DNA from: Bacillus massilioanorexius
GTDB taxonomy: Bacteria; Bacillota; Bacilli; Bacillales; DSM-1321
Length of the DNA stretch: 64,000 nt
Direction of reading: 5' to 3'
Assembly (NCBI RefSeq): GCF_902374955.1
Contig: NZ_CABKRX010000084.1
Coordinates: forward strand, 1-64,000
The position numbers and the translations under genes are program-made. Below the pieces are notes generated by a model, which saw only the letters and a program-made list of their open reading frames with translations, ran no database searches and had not been told where the DNA came from. Positions 16,179-25,754 of this stretch are shown one piece after another. Position 1 is the first letter of the stretch; every line of letters starts with the position of its first letter.

Positions 16179-17296
16179 AATTTTTACCTTCTAATCAAAT
16201 TTCAAAATCACAGTTTTTTTTCTTTATGATTCATTCACAAGTTGGTTTAACAATTTTATCATTACCACACATTCTCGGTAAGACAGCTGGACATGATGGA
16301 TGGATTTCTTTATTAATATCAGCTACTTATGTACAAATGTTGATATTAATCTATTACTTCATAATCAAGAATTACCCAGAATTGACCTTTTATGATATTA
16401 CAATCAAAGTATTTGGTTCTTTTATCGGTAAATGTATAAACGTAATTATGATTGTTTACTATGTGATGTATAGCGTTCATTTTGCCTATCAAACCACTTC
16501 CATTTTAAAATTATGGAATTACTACCGAACTCCTTTTTGGTTCATGTTTTTATTGCTAATTTTAGTAGGTTTTTATATATTAAATGGCGATCTTGCTACA
16601 ATTGGGCGATTTTTAACGATTGCTGTGATGGTCATTTTATTGATGATTTACTTTCTTTTTTGGGATCTGAAAGAGTTAAATTATCATTACCTACTGCCAG
16701 TTGGCGAATCAAATATATGGGAAATATTCAAAGCTTCAAAAGATGGATTAATAGCTTTTACAGGATTTGAAATTTTTCTCTTTATCCATCCTTTTGTTTG
16801 TGCCCCGAAAAAAAAGGTATTTAAGATTGCGAATATAAGTATTTGGCTTGTATGCTTATTATATTTAACGGCCACAACTTTTGTTTTTATGTACTTTCCA
16901 AATGCAGCAAAAAATATTGTGGATGCTGTTATTTATTTTATTATCCCTATGCATTTCACCATATTGGAACGAATTGAAGTTTTTTTCATTGCCGCTTGGA
17001 CAGTTTTGATGACAACTTCTTATATTTGTTTCTTATATATAGGGTGTCTAGGTATGAGTCGTTTGCGCAATAAAGATCATCATAATTATTATTTAAAATG
17101 GCTTACTCTCATTATTTTCGTTATTTCCATAATTGTCCATAAGTTTGCTAATAAACAATTCTTTATTTCATTTGCATACTTCAGAGATTATTACTCTCTA
17201 TTTGTTATAATTCTCATTCCAACACTAACAGCCATACTTCTACTTTTTAAAAGAACTAGAACTAAACAAAAAGGATCATCAGCAAATGAAGCATAA
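16175..17296 (+). CDS. spore germination receptor subunit B (GerB family)
   Basis: A transporter-like membrane protein (APC superfamily, GerAB/GerKB family) of about 373 residues and ten predicted membrane segments. The first shows QVGLTILSLPH, where the family has its unwound ligand-site helix. In this receptor class the B subunit binds the germinant. I start at the ATG overlapping the gerA stop; the GTG at 16160 lacks a better ribosome binding site. The last codons overlap the C subunit gene by 11 nt. Confidence 0.9.
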   Translation: MKFLPSNQISKSQFFFFMIHSQVGLTILSLPHILGKTAGHDGWISLLISATYVQMLILIYYFIIKNYPELTFYDITIKVFGSFIGKCINVIMIVYYVMYSVHFAYQTTSILKLWNYYRTPFWFMFLLLILVGFYILNGDLATIGRFLTIAVMVILLMIYFLFWDLKELNYHYLLPVGESNIWEIFKASKDGLIAFTGFEIFLFIHPFVCAPKKKVFKIANISIWLVCLLYLTATTFVFMYFPNAAKNIVDAVIYFIIPMHFTILERIEVFFIAAWTVLMTTSYICFLYIGCLGMSRLRNKDHHNYYLKWLTLIIFVISIIVHKFANKQFFISFAYFRDYYSLFVIILIPTLTAILLLFKRTRTKQKGSSANEA

Positions 17297-18398
17297 AATT
17301 AGTCGTATACTCGTAACTATTACTTGTTTAATTCTTCTGTCTGGTTGTTGGGATGAGAAATTAATAAAAGAAACTAGATTTATTCTATCTGCAGCATATG
17401 ATAAAAATGATAATGACAAAATAATAGGAACTTATTCTACTCCTAACGACGCGGTGTATCCTCAGTCTAGCATTATTACGACCGTTAAAGGTGATACCGT
17501 TCGTGAGATTACATTACGCATAAACGATAAAGTTGCAGAGACATTAGATACATCAAAATTAAAAGTCGTATTTTTTGGTGAAAAGCTAGCAAAAGAGGAC
17601 GGGTTATATCCTTATTTAGATATTTTTATAAGAGAACCTAATAATCCCATTAATCCATATCTCGTTATTGTAAAAGGAGATGCAAAATCTTACTTTTCTA
17701 ATCCGATTCCAAATGAAAGTGAACCATCAGAATACTTTAGAGAACTTTTACTGGCCCACGTTGATAAAGGTGTGCTTCCTAATGTAAATTTATTGAAAGG
17801 ATCAAGGATATTTGAAAATAGAGGATTTGATATTCTAGTTCCTTACATCACCACATCCCCAGACAAAACACCCAAGATAGATGGTTTAGCCATTATGGAT
17901 GAAGATAAATTTACTGGTGAAACCTTATCAATGCAAGAAAGTATATTGTTTAATTCATTGAAAAGATCCATTGTGAAATATCAGCCTAATTTAGTCATAA
18001 AACTAAGAGATAATGAACAGCCCAAAATTGAAGGTTATATAACCATAAATTTATTAGAATCAAAGCGAAAAACCAAGGTAAACATTAAAAATGGAAAGGC
18101 TACAGCAGATATCAAGCTGAACATTAAAGTTGAAGTAATCGAATCACCCAAAATGAATGTAAAGAAGAATAGAGAATTCATAACTAACAAAATGGAAAAA
18201 CAATTAACTAAAGAAGTAAATACAATCATAAAAAAATTACAAAAAGCAAATTGTGATGGTCTAGCAATCGGACAACAATTGCATTCTTTTCATAATGAAG
18301 AGTATGAAAAATTAAATTGGAAAGATGAGGCCTATAAAAACGCTGATATTAAAGCCAAAGTTAAGATTGAAATAGTTAAGCATGGATTAGTTGACTAA
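17286..18398 (+). CDS. spore germination receptor subunit C, lipoprotein (GerC family)
   Basis: A 370-residue lipoprotein with signal peptide and lipobox LLSGC (Cys at about residue 20), followed by WDEKLIKE, a hallmark of GerAC/GerKC proteins. The remainder is the three-domain GerC ectodomain, ending in a Lys-rich beta region. It anchors on the outer face of the spore inner membrane in complex with A and B. Overlapping gene ends show that the three genes form one operon. Confidence 0.92.
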   Translation: MKHKISRILVTITCLILLSGCWDEKLIKETRFILSAAYDKNDNDKIIGTYSTPNDAVYPQSSIITTVKGDTVREITLRINDKVAETLDTSKLKVVFFGEKLAKEDGLYPYLDIFIREPNNPINPYLVIVKGDAKSYFSNPIPNESEPSEYFRELLLAHVDKGVLPNVNLLKGSRIFENRGFDILVPYITTSPDKTPKIDGLAIMDEDKFTGETLSMQESILFNSLKRSIVKYQPNLVIKLRDNEQPKIEGYITINLLESKRKTKVNIKNGKATADIKLNIKVEVIESPKMNVKKNREFITNKMEKQLTKEVNTIIKKLQKANCDGLAIGQQLHSFHNEEYEKLNWKDEAYKNADIKAKVKIEIVKHGLVD

Positions 18399-18400
18399 CT

Positions 18401-18437
18401 AAAATGATTTCACACGCATAACGCTTCTTATCATTTT
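18401..18437 (+). terminator. ger operon terminator
   Basis: Stem AAAATGAT/ATCATTTT with a 21-nt loop three bases after the C-subunit stop; short but symmetric. Confidence 0.6.
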
Positions 18438-18478
18438 AAATCATGTATAAGCATAATAGATGAATGACTACTAAACAG

Positions 18479-18526
18479 AAAAGCAGGATGATTTTTAAGC
18501 TATACTTGTAAAATCACCCTGCTTTT
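18479..18526 (-). terminator. mutL terminator
   Basis: Long stem AAAAGCAGG(A)TGATTTT with AAAATCA(C)CCTGCTTTT just after the mutL stop on the minus strand. Confidence 0.85.
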
Positions 18527-18531
18527 CATTA

Positions 18532-20460
18532 TTACATAATTCTTTTAAACATTTTTTCAATATCATACGTTGAAAAATGGATAATAATCGGTCTACCGTG
18601 TGGACATGTAAACGGATCAGAACTGTGACGCAATTGTTCAAGCAGTGATGTAATTTCATCATGTCTCAAATGATGATTCGCTTTAATAGAAGCTTTACAA
18701 CTCATCATAATAGCTGCTTCTTCTCGCAATTTCTTAATATCCACTTTTTTCATCTTCAATAACTGATTAAGAATATCTTCAATTAATTCTTGTTCATCAC
18801 CACTAGGAAACCATTGAGGGTGAGATCGGACGATAAAAGCATTTTGACCGAATTCTTCTAAATAAACCCCAACCTCTTGCAGGAGATCTATATTTTCTTG
18901 TATTTTTATCGTTTCATCTGTTGAATACTGTAATGTAATTGGAACTAATAAATCCTGTAACTCATTACCTACTTGACCAACATGTTCGCGGAAGAATTCA
19001 TATTTTATCCTTTCTTGGGCAGCATGTTGGTCAATCATGTACATACCGTTTTCATTTTGAGCAATAATGTATGTCCCATGTAGCTGACCAATAGGATATA
19101 GAGTTGGAATTCTACTTGTAACATTAACTGGCTCTTCTTCTTCATAAGTTGAAGATTCCCCGTCTCCAACTTCAATCGCTTCTTCTTCCGATTCATATAC
19201 TTCTACATCTTCCATATCTTTTGAAATACTTTCAGGATCTTTCGTTTCAACGAAAGGACGTGTCATTTCAAATGACGATTCTTTGATTACAGGAGAAGGA
19301 ACCTCTATTTTTTCACCATCTTTTTGACCGTCTTCTCGAATGGATTGCATAAAAGCAGAAATAATTTGTGGATCTGGTTTTTTCGGTTTATCCACTCTTC
19401 CTTCTAGTTGAAAACTTACCTGTTCTGATTGTTGCTTAACTTTTGGTTTCTTTTCAACATTGGAAGGAATTAAAGTTTCCTTCTTAAAAATAGAAACTAT
19501 CGTTTTAGAAATTAACTCCATCAGCTCTTGCTCTTTACTTAAACGAACCTCTAGTTTAGCTGGATGAACATTCACATCTACTAAAATAGGATCCATTTCT
19601 ATATCTAATAACACAATTGGGTATCGACCTATTGGTAAAAGTGTATGATATCCATCAAGGATGGCTTTAGATAATAAGTAGTTCTTTATATAGCGGCCAT
19701 TGATCATTAAAGACATATAGTTTCTTGATGCTCTCGTACATTCAGGTAAAGAAATATATCCCTTCAATTTAAAATCGAGCGATTCCGCCTGAATGGGCTT
19801 CATATTTTTCGCAATGTTAAACCCATAAATTGCCGCTAATACAGCTCTTACATCTCCGTTCCCATTTGTATGCAAAATCGTTTTACCATTATGAGAAAGC
19901 TTAAATGATATATCGGGATGAGACATGGCTAAACGATTGACTACATCCGTAATATTCCCAAGCTCTGTATGAACTGTTTTTACATATTTCAAACGAGCTG
20001 GTGTGTTAAAAAACAAGTCTGAAACAGTAATGTCTGTACCTTTTCTTGCAGAACTTGATGTAGAAGAAAGAAGCTTACCTCCTTCTAATACAACATGGGT
20101 CCCAGCCTTGTCTCCTGTACTCGTTTTAATTTCTAACATAGAAACAGATGCTATACTTGGAAGAGCTTCCCCTCTAAAACCGAGTGTTCGAATACGGAAT
20201 AAATCATTTTCATTTTTTATTTTACTCGTAGCATGTCGGTCGAAGGCTTTTAATACATCTTCTTCCTCAATTCCATCTCCATTGTCAATAATACGAATAC
20301 TTTTTAAGCCCGCTTCTTCAATTTCAATTTCAATGATAGTGCTATTCGCATCTATACAGTTCTCCGTAAGTTCTTTTACAACCGACGCAGGTCTTTCTAC
20401 TACTTCCCCTGCAGCGATTTTATTCGATAAATGGTCACTTAGTTGGACGATTTTCCCCAA
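18532..20460 (-). CDS. mutL: DNA mismatch repair protein MutL (endonuclease type)
   Basis: About 642 residues. The GHKL ATPase part shows SNKIAAGEVVERPASVVKEL, DNGDGI and GFRGEALPSI. After a variable acidic linker (about 340-450) comes the C-terminal nuclease domain with DQHAAQERIKYE, SCKASIKA and CPHGRPIIIH, the metal-binding motifs of latent MutL endonucleases in MutH-less bacteria. Start is TTG at 20460, behind GAGGTGA with 5 nt spacing; the ATG at 20478 overlaps that site. It lies 90 bp after mutS in a mutSL operon. Confidence 0.97.
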   Translation of the reverse strand: MGKIVQLSDHLSNKIAAGEVVERPASVVKELTENCIDANSTIIEIEIEEAGLKSIRIIDNGDGIEEEDVLKAFDRHATSKIKNENDLFRIRTLGFRGEALPSIASVSMLEIKTSTGDKAGTHVVLEGGKLLSSTSSSARKGTDITVSDLFFNTPARLKYVKTVHTELGNITDVVNRLAMSHPDISFKLSHNGKTILHTNGNGDVRAVLAAIYGFNIAKNMKPIQAESLDFKLKGYISLPECTRASRNYMSLMINGRYIKNYLLSKAILDGYHTLLPIGRYPIVLLDIEMDPILVDVNVHPAKLEVRLSKEQELMELISKTIVSIFKKETLIPSNVEKKPKVKQQSEQVSFQLEGRVDKPKKPDPQIISAFMQSIREDGQKDGEKIEVPSPVIKESSFEMTRPFVETKDPESISKDMEDVEVYESEEEAIEVGDGESSTYEEEEPVNVTSRIPTLYPIGQLHGTYIIAQNENGMYMIDQHAAQERIKYEFFREHVGQVGNELQDLLVPITLQYSTDETIKIQENIDLLQEVGVYLEEFGQNAFIVRSHPQWFPSGDEQELIEDILNQLLKMKKVDIKKLREEAAIMMSCKASIKANHHLRHDEITSLLEQLRHSSDPFTCPHGRPIIIHFSTYDIEKMFKRIM

Positions 20461-20549
20461 GATGTTCACCTCTTTCATTCATAAAGTACAGCTTTGAGCG
20501 ATACAAGATTTGGATCTTCCAGCATGATCACAGATTCACAGTACGTTCT

Positions 20550-23168
20550 TTATTGATTAGCTTTCTTCTGAAGTTCATAAAGAGCATTCATAGCATCTAA
20601 AGGTGTCATCTCTAAAATATTTAAAGCTTTAAGCTGCTGAATACATTTATGCTCATTTGCATGTAGCTTGTCTTTTTTCGATTCAATTGCTGGTTCAAAA
20701 AACGAAAGCTGTGCTTCAGCTTCTTTACTTTTTTTAGCACTCGCTATTTCGATTTCCCCATTTGCTACCACTACTGAAGTAGTGCTCGGCTTATCAGACT
20801 CAAATTGCTGTAATAATTCGTTAGCTCTTTGAATTAAATCATTTGGAAGATCTGCAAGCTGTGCAACATGAATACCATAACTTTTATCTGCTGCACCCTC
20901 TTTAATTTTGTGCAAAAATACAACTTTTCCATTTTGCTCTATAGCACTTACATGTACATTTTTCAACTGATGCAAGCTATTTTCTAATGTCGTTAATTCA
21001 TGATAATGGGTTGAAAATAGTGTTTTAGCACCGATTTTTTCATGTATATACTCTATAATCGCTTGTGCTAATGCCATACCATCATAGGTTGAAGTACCTC
21101 TACCTATTTCATCGAATAAAATTAAACTATTTTGTGTTGCATGCGCGATGGCATGATTCGCTTCTAGCATTTCCACCATAAAGGTACTTTGACCAGAGAT
21201 CAAATCATCCGCTGCACCTATTCGAGTAAAAATTTGATCAAAAATAGGTAACTCTGCTCGTTCAGCCGGTACAAAACATCCGATTTGAGCAAGCACTGCC
21301 ATTAAAGCGACTTGTCTCATATACGTACTTTTACCTGACATATTTGGCCCTGTTATTAAGAGCATTTCTCTTTCCGTATTCATAAAGCAGTCGTTAGGTA
21401 CATATTGTTGTTTTTGCATAACTTTTTCAACGACCGGATGTCGGCCTTCGACAATATGAATTTTACGATCATCTGAAAATAATGGTTTTGTATAATGACG
21501 ATTTTCACTAACTGTTGCAAAGCATTGAAGAACATCGAGACTGCTTATACACTTTGCTAAAGCCTGAAGTCGTGGAATATATTCTTTTACATGTTCTCGA
21601 ATCGTAGTAAAAATAGAATATTCAAGCTCGACCATTTTTTCTTCAGCTTCCAATATTAACGACTCTTTTTCCTTTAATTCCGGAGTGATGTATCTCTCGG
21701 CATTCGTTAATGTTTGTTTTCTCTCATATCTTCCTTCTTCAAGTAAATGAATATTAGCCTTCGTTACTTCGATATAATATCCAAATACACGATTGTATCC
21801 AATTTTTAATGATTTAATGCCTGTCAAATCACGCTCTTGCTTTTCTAATGAAGCTATCCAAGTTTTCCCGTTTCGACTAGCATCTCGATATTCATCTAAT
21901 TGTTGATCATAACCATCTTTAATCATATTTCCTTCTTTAATTGCTAAAGGAGGATTCTCTAAAAGAGATTGTTCCAGAAGATCCGCTACTTCTTCACACG
22001 GATCTAGTTGTTCAATAATCTCTTGTAGTTTTGAGTTATTCATCTCTGCCAGAATGTTTATAATATGAGGTACTTGCTGTAATGATTTTTTTAACGCTAT
22101 TAAATCACGTGCATTCACATTTCCGAATGCTACTCTTCCAGAAAGTCTTTCTAAATCATAAACTTCCTTTAGACTTTCTCTTAATTCCTGACGATTAAAA
22201 TAATTTTCGAGTAATACTTCAACAATACCATGTCGATTTGCAATACTCTCTTTTGACAGCAACGGTCGATCAATCCATTGCTTTAACATTCTAGCTCCCA
22301 TGGCTGTTTTTGTTTCATCTAACAGCCATAATAATGAACCATTTTTTCCTTTTGAACGGATCGTTTCCGTTAATTCAAGATTTCTTTTTGAATGATAATC
22401 TATTTTTAAGTAATGATCTGTTTCATAGGTTACTGTAGGTTGTATATGGTCCAAACTGCGCTTTTGCGTTTTGAACAAATAATGAAGAAGTCGAGAAGTT
22501 GTAATGATCAGTTTTTCTTGATTTAATTCAGTCGTAATCTTTTGAATGTCCTCATTCATAAAAATGTCATCTTCCATTGAAAAGACAATTTGATGTCTTT
22601 CTTTTAACTGATCTCTTAATTCTTCTGGAAATTCATTAGAAATAACTACTTCCTTTGCAGCTAACGCTGTTACTTCATTTAAAACATCCTGAAATGAATT
22701 TGATAGAAGAGTTACTTTGTTCTCACCTGTAGAAAGATCTGCAAACGCAAATCCGAATGTATGATCCTCAAATAACGTAATGGATGTTACATAATTATTC
22801 TCTTTTTCATCTATACCACGTCCTTGCATAACTGTACCTGGCGTTACTAGTTGCACGACTTCACGTCTAACTACGCCTTTTGCTTGTCGCGGGTCTTCTA
22901 CTTGTTCACAGATGGCTACTTTAAAGCCTTTTTCAATTAATGTATCAATATAATTAGCAGCAGAGTGATAAGGAACACCGCACATCGGAATTTTTTCCTC
23001 AGTGCCACCCTCTCTACTAGTCAATGTAATTTCTAATTCTTGTGATGCTTTAATTGCATCGTCAAAAAACATCTCATAAAAATCGCCTAAACGAAAAAAT
23101 AAAAAGGCATCTTGATAATCTGCCTTCACCTGCAAATATTGCATAATCATTGGCGTATAAGTGGCCAT
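20550..23168 (-). CDS. mutS: DNA mismatch recognition protein MutS
   Basis: Binds mispairs and small loops and recruits MutL. The 872-residue length is standard. The N-terminal mismatch-binding domain contains FFRLGDFYEMFFDDA with the intercalating Phe and the Glu (FYE). The ATPase domain has Walker A GPNMSGKST (about 603-611), FDEIGRGTSTYDG and STHYHELT. A variable stretch follows near 800, then the C-terminal segment. The ATG has AAAAGGT upstream. A 120-bp direct repeat lies ahead of the gene. Confidence 0.98.
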   Translation of the reverse strand: MATYTPMIMQYLQVKADYQDAFLFFRLGDFYEMFFDDAIKASQELEITLTSREGGTEEKIPMCGVPYHSAANYIDTLIEKGFKVAICEQVEDPRQAKGVVRREVVQLVTPGTVMQGRGIDEKENNYVTSITLFEDHTFGFAFADLSTGENKVTLLSNSFQDVLNEVTALAAKEVVISNEFPEELRDQLKERHQIVFSMEDDIFMNEDIQKITTELNQEKLIITTSRLLHYLFKTQKRSLDHIQPTVTYETDHYLKIDYHSKRNLELTETIRSKGKNGSLLWLLDETKTAMGARMLKQWIDRPLLSKESIANRHGIVEVLLENYFNRQELRESLKEVYDLERLSGRVAFGNVNARDLIALKKSLQQVPHIINILAEMNNSKLQEIIEQLDPCEEVADLLEQSLLENPPLAIKEGNMIKDGYDQQLDEYRDASRNGKTWIASLEKQERDLTGIKSLKIGYNRVFGYYIEVTKANIHLLEEGRYERKQTLTNAERYITPELKEKESLILEAEEKMVELEYSIFTTIREHVKEYIPRLQALAKCISSLDVLQCFATVSENRHYTKPLFSDDRKIHIVEGRHPVVEKVMQKQQYVPNDCFMNTEREMLLITGPNMSGKSTYMRQVALMAVLAQIGCFVPAERAELPIFDQIFTRIGAADDLISGQSTFMVEMLEANHAIAHATQNSLILFDEIGRGTSTYDGMALAQAIIEYIHEKIGAKTLFSTHYHELTTLENSLHQLKNVHVSAIEQNGKVVFLHKIKEGAADKSYGIHVAQLADLPNDLIQRANELLQQFESDKPSTTSVVVANGEIEIASAKKSKEAEAQLSFFEPAIESKKDKLHANEHKCIQQLKALNILEMTPLDAMNALYELQKKANQ

Positions 23169-23236
23169 ACCTTTTCAAAACCTTTCCAACATTAGAATCA
23201 ACATCACTCATTATATCATTTTATAAGAGAGATTAT

Positions 23237-23559
23237 AAGAAAAACCGTCACTGGTCCTTTTTGGTTTTACCTTACCTTTAAAAAACATTTTATCTAAAAA
23301 CTTTTGCTTGCTATAATTTGATATCAATCAAAAAGGAGACATGCGGCAGCAATTAGCCCAGCCTTCTTTGGAGGAGTGGGGTACTCCTCTAATAAGGTCT
23401 AGCTTATTGCCGAGCATGGCAAGTGAAAGGTTAGACAGAAGAAAAACCGTCACTGGTCCTTTTTGGTTTTACCTTACCTTTTAAAAAACATTTTATCTAA
23501 AAACTTTTGCTTGCTATAATTTGATATCAATCAAAAAGGAGACATGCATCAGCAATTAG
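23237..23559. repeat. 120-bp direct repeat pair enclosing a hairpin element
   Basis: Copies at 23237-23356 and 23439-23559 differ by one inserted T and two substitutions (CGGC versus CATC). Each holds AAAAACCGTCACTGG, TATAAT and AAAAAGGAGACATG, that is a possible -10, ribosome binding site and start codon on the plus strand. The first copy would open a 47-codon frame (23341-23484) and the second a 19-codon frame. I do not recognise either peptide. The region fills the gap between cotE and mutS and must also carry the mutS promoter. Confidence 0.75.
23349..23410. ncRNA. possible structured RNA or hairpin element
   Basis: Nested complementary blocks fold into one long hairpin: GCAAT (23349) with ATTGC (23406), TAG with CTA, CCTT (23362) with AAGG (23394), and GAGGAGT (23371) with ACTCCTC (23383) around a GGGGT loop. 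Only one copy is present, between the two direct repeats. It could be transcribed from the TATAAT upstream on the plus strand, or lie in the mutS leader on the minus strand. Its nature is unproven. Confidence 0.35.
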
Positions 23560-23582
23560 GTTTAATTGTTAGAAATAAAAAA

Positions 23583-23604
23583 ACTAGGAAGGTTCCTCCC
23601 TAGT
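23583..23604 (-). terminator. cotE terminator
   Basis: Stem ACTAGG(A)AGG/CCT(C)CCTAGT with a 2-nt loop; the minus strand continues TTTTTTTATTTC. Confidence 0.8.
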
Positions 23605-23620
23605 TGTGTAACAACTTCTA

Positions 23621-24154
23621 TTATTGTTCAACAATGAAATCTGGATTAATTTCTTCAAATTCTTCTTCATCTACATCATTGTACCAATCGTCGTCGTTAC
23701 ATTGCCCATTTGGACTTACTGCAACACATACTTTTGTTTCTCCAATTACTTCTACGAAAAATTCTTTTTCTACTTCTACATCTATTTTTTGCCCATCAGC
23801 TAATATACACGCTTCAATGCAATTTGGTTGTTGAACCACTTTAACGATAATTTCACGATCATCATGGCAATCTACATCACGATATTTTAAATTTACCGAG
23901 TCAGTGTATTGTACTTTTTCTGTCTTAACACCAGTTTTCGTATTTTTATTGTACGAATACCAAATGCTTACATCATAGCTTCCACTGATTTGTATTTTTT
24001 TGCCAACCTTTTTAGCTGTGTAATGATGATTGATAATCCAACAACCAAGAATGCTGGAAGGATGATGATCAGGACAAATGGTTTCATTGGACTTTGTAAA
24101 TTTACGTCCTTTTGCCACCACAGCCTTCGTAATAATTTCTCTAAAGTGTGACAT
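23621..24154 (-). CDS. cotE: outer spore coat morphogenetic protein CotE
   Basis: Guides outer coat (and in some species exosporium) assembly around the forespore. The 177-residue protein begins with the conserved MSHFREIITKAVVAKGRKF and continues through SSILGCWIINHHY. It ends in a very acidic tail (DDDWYNDVDEEEFEEI) typical of CotE. Start is ATG 24154; the ATG at 24172 reads through the AGGAGGG ribosome binding site. Its usual neighbour mutS is downstream on the same strand. Confidence 0.95.
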   Translation of the reverse strand: MSHFREIITKAVVAKGRKFTKSNETICPDHHPSSILGCWIINHHYTAKKVGKKIQISGSYDVSIWYSYNKNTKTGVKTEKVQYTDSVNLKYRDVDCHDDREIIVKVVQQPNCIEACILADGQKIDVEVEKEFFVEVIGETKVCVAVSPNGQCNDDDWYNDVDEEEFEEINPDFIVEQ

Positions 24155-24430
24155 GTAGCGTACCCTCCTCATTCAGTTTCATTTCATCCTATGCGGGTTA
24201 AATGACTAGTGTGATAATATTTTAATTCAACAAGATTATTAGGCATTTTTTATAATTCATTGTATGCACATTATATCTGTATGTGCTTTTCCAACTTAAA
24301 AAGGCGTCATTAATCCTTGATAAATAAACTGGAACGGAAGTCAACTAATACTCACTGCTAGTTTATATACAACAAAGTTAAAGGAATGAACACTTTAATT
24401 AACTTGATTCGTAATTTCGAAAATAGCTAC

Positions 24431-24553
24431 TTACACCCAAAATATAAGAGAATTAAATAATGTAAGTCCAACGAAAACAAAACCAACAAATCCTGCTCCG
24501 ATCCCATTGATCGTTGAAAAAAGGATAAAAGGAGATAAAAGGAATGCGAACAT
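24431..24553 (-). CDS. possible 40-residue membrane peptide
   Basis: A short frame reads MFAFLLSPFILFSTINGIG and continues hydrophobically to SLIFWV and TAA, enough for one or two membrane segments. The upstream AAGG lies 11 nt from the ATG, so translation is uncertain; a TTG 9 bases earlier is another option. I recognise no family. The rest of 24155-24735 shows no other credible gene; it could also be a gene remnant. Confidence 0.3.
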   Translation of the reverse strand: MFAFLLSPFILFSTINGIGAGFVGFVFVGLTLFNSLIFWV

Positions 24554-24735
24554 TATAAACAAAGCCTTAATACCCCCATTTAATTAGAAAACTAATCGCT
24601 TATTCTTCTCTGTGGCTCGTTAACTATTGTTTTTTACTTTTACTAAATAACGAAACTAATAACACGAAAGTTGCAAAAGTCATTTTCACAGATTATAACA
24701 ATAACCTTTTAGAAAAGAATCTAAATAAAAAGAAC

Positions 24736-24763
24736 TCCTAAGCTTTAATGACGAAAGCTTAGG
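24736..24763 (-). terminator. terminator after the AlkD-like gene
   Basis: Perfect 11-bp stem TCCTAAGCTTT/AAAGCTTAGGA with a 7-nt loop; minus strand continues GTTCTTTTTATTT. The 145 bp from here to the gene end hold nothing visible. Confidence 0.85.
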
Positions 24764-24908
24764 AGACTCGATTTTACGGTCCAATCAACCGAACTCTTTA
24801 TCCACCAATTTTTTGAACGTATTAAAAAAAATACCTTTTTGAAAGCAGCCTTTCAATAAGATTGTTGTTAACTCTGTACGATTTTTATTAGAATTCACTT
24901 CATCAGTG

Positions 24909-25556
24909 TTAGCGAGATAAATATTTGCTAGCTTCTCTAACACTTAATTTATCAAGTGTATGCTGTTCTAAGAAAGCTATTACCCAATCTTTATTTGTTT
25001 TGGAATATTCCCTTAGTGCCCAACCAATCGCTTTATTTACGAAGAATTCCTTCGTATTTGTATTTGATGTAATTGCCTTTGCTAAAAAGGTAGTATCTGT
25101 TTGTTCTTTAAATTTCAACTGACAAATTATCGAAACACGCTTTAACCAAATGTTTTCTGCACGAATCCAAGTTTCAACTTCTTCTTTCACATTTGGAAAT
25201 TTTAAAAACAAATACCCGACAATTGGATTGATGGCATCCACTGAATCCCACCATGAATTAGTCGTTATCAGCCACTTAACTCGCAATAAATCATTTTCGT
25301 TAAGCTTCGCTTTCATCGCATCCAAATATGTTATAGCTAGATAATGAAGCTCTCGGTAGGGTTGTTTATAGCATTCCTCTATAAAAGCCCAATCTATCTT
25401 GACATCCTGTTTTTTTTCCTTTATAAACTCTTTATTTAAAATCGTTCTTTCAGGTTTTTGAATACCTAAAAACAAGAAATGATTTTTCATATACGCTGCC
25501 ATTTGAATCGCTTTTTCTTCATTTTTAGCATCCTTATACCTTTGAAATATATCCAT
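24909..25556 (-). CDS. DNA alkylation repair protein, AlkD-like HEAT-repeat glycosylase
   Basis: A 215-residue all-helical protein of the AlkD family, which excises N3- and N7-alkylated purines without flipping the base. Visible family features are the TTNSWWDSVDAI segment (catalytic Asp and stacking Trp region), IRAENIWLKRVSIICQL and VNKAIGWALREYSK, all from helical repeats lining the DNA groove. It stands alone between cotE and ymcA, which are adjacent in B. subtilis, so it is an insertion in the core order. Confidence 0.88.
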   Translation of the reverse strand: MDIFQRYKDAKNEEKAIQMAAYMKNHFLFLGIQKPERTILNKEFIKEKKQDVKIDWAFIEECYKQPYRELHYLAITYLDAMKAKLNENDLLRVKWLITTNSWWDSVDAINPIVGYLFLKFPNVKEEVETWIRAENIWLKRVSIICQLKFKEQTDTTFLAKAITSNTNTKEFFVNKAIGWALREYSKTNKDWVIAFLEQHTLDKLSVREASKYLSR

Positions 25557-25717
25557 TATGGTTTAACACCTCACTTATTATTAAACATTATTGCCTATTG
25601 GGGGTATAGATTGCATTCTGCTCCCACGATGCCTATATCCCGCTCTCCAATCGCGCACTATTTTTTCCCTTAGACAATCACATTGATAAATAACCATCTT
25701 TTAGAAAATAGCCTTAA

Positions 25718-25752
25718 GAAAAGAGGATGCCCTTTAAGACATCCCCTTTTCT
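25718..25752 (-). terminator. ymcA terminator
   Basis: Stem GAAAAGAGGATG/CATCCCCTTTTC (one mismatch) just past the ymcA stop. Confidence 0.75.
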
Positions 25753-25754
25753 CA

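Noticed and set aside
23341..23484. 47-codon frame in the mutS-cotE repeat as an annotated protein
   Set aside because: It has a ribosome binding site, but the peptide has no recognisable features, and the second repeat copy gives a different 19-codon frame; kept only as part of the repeat description.
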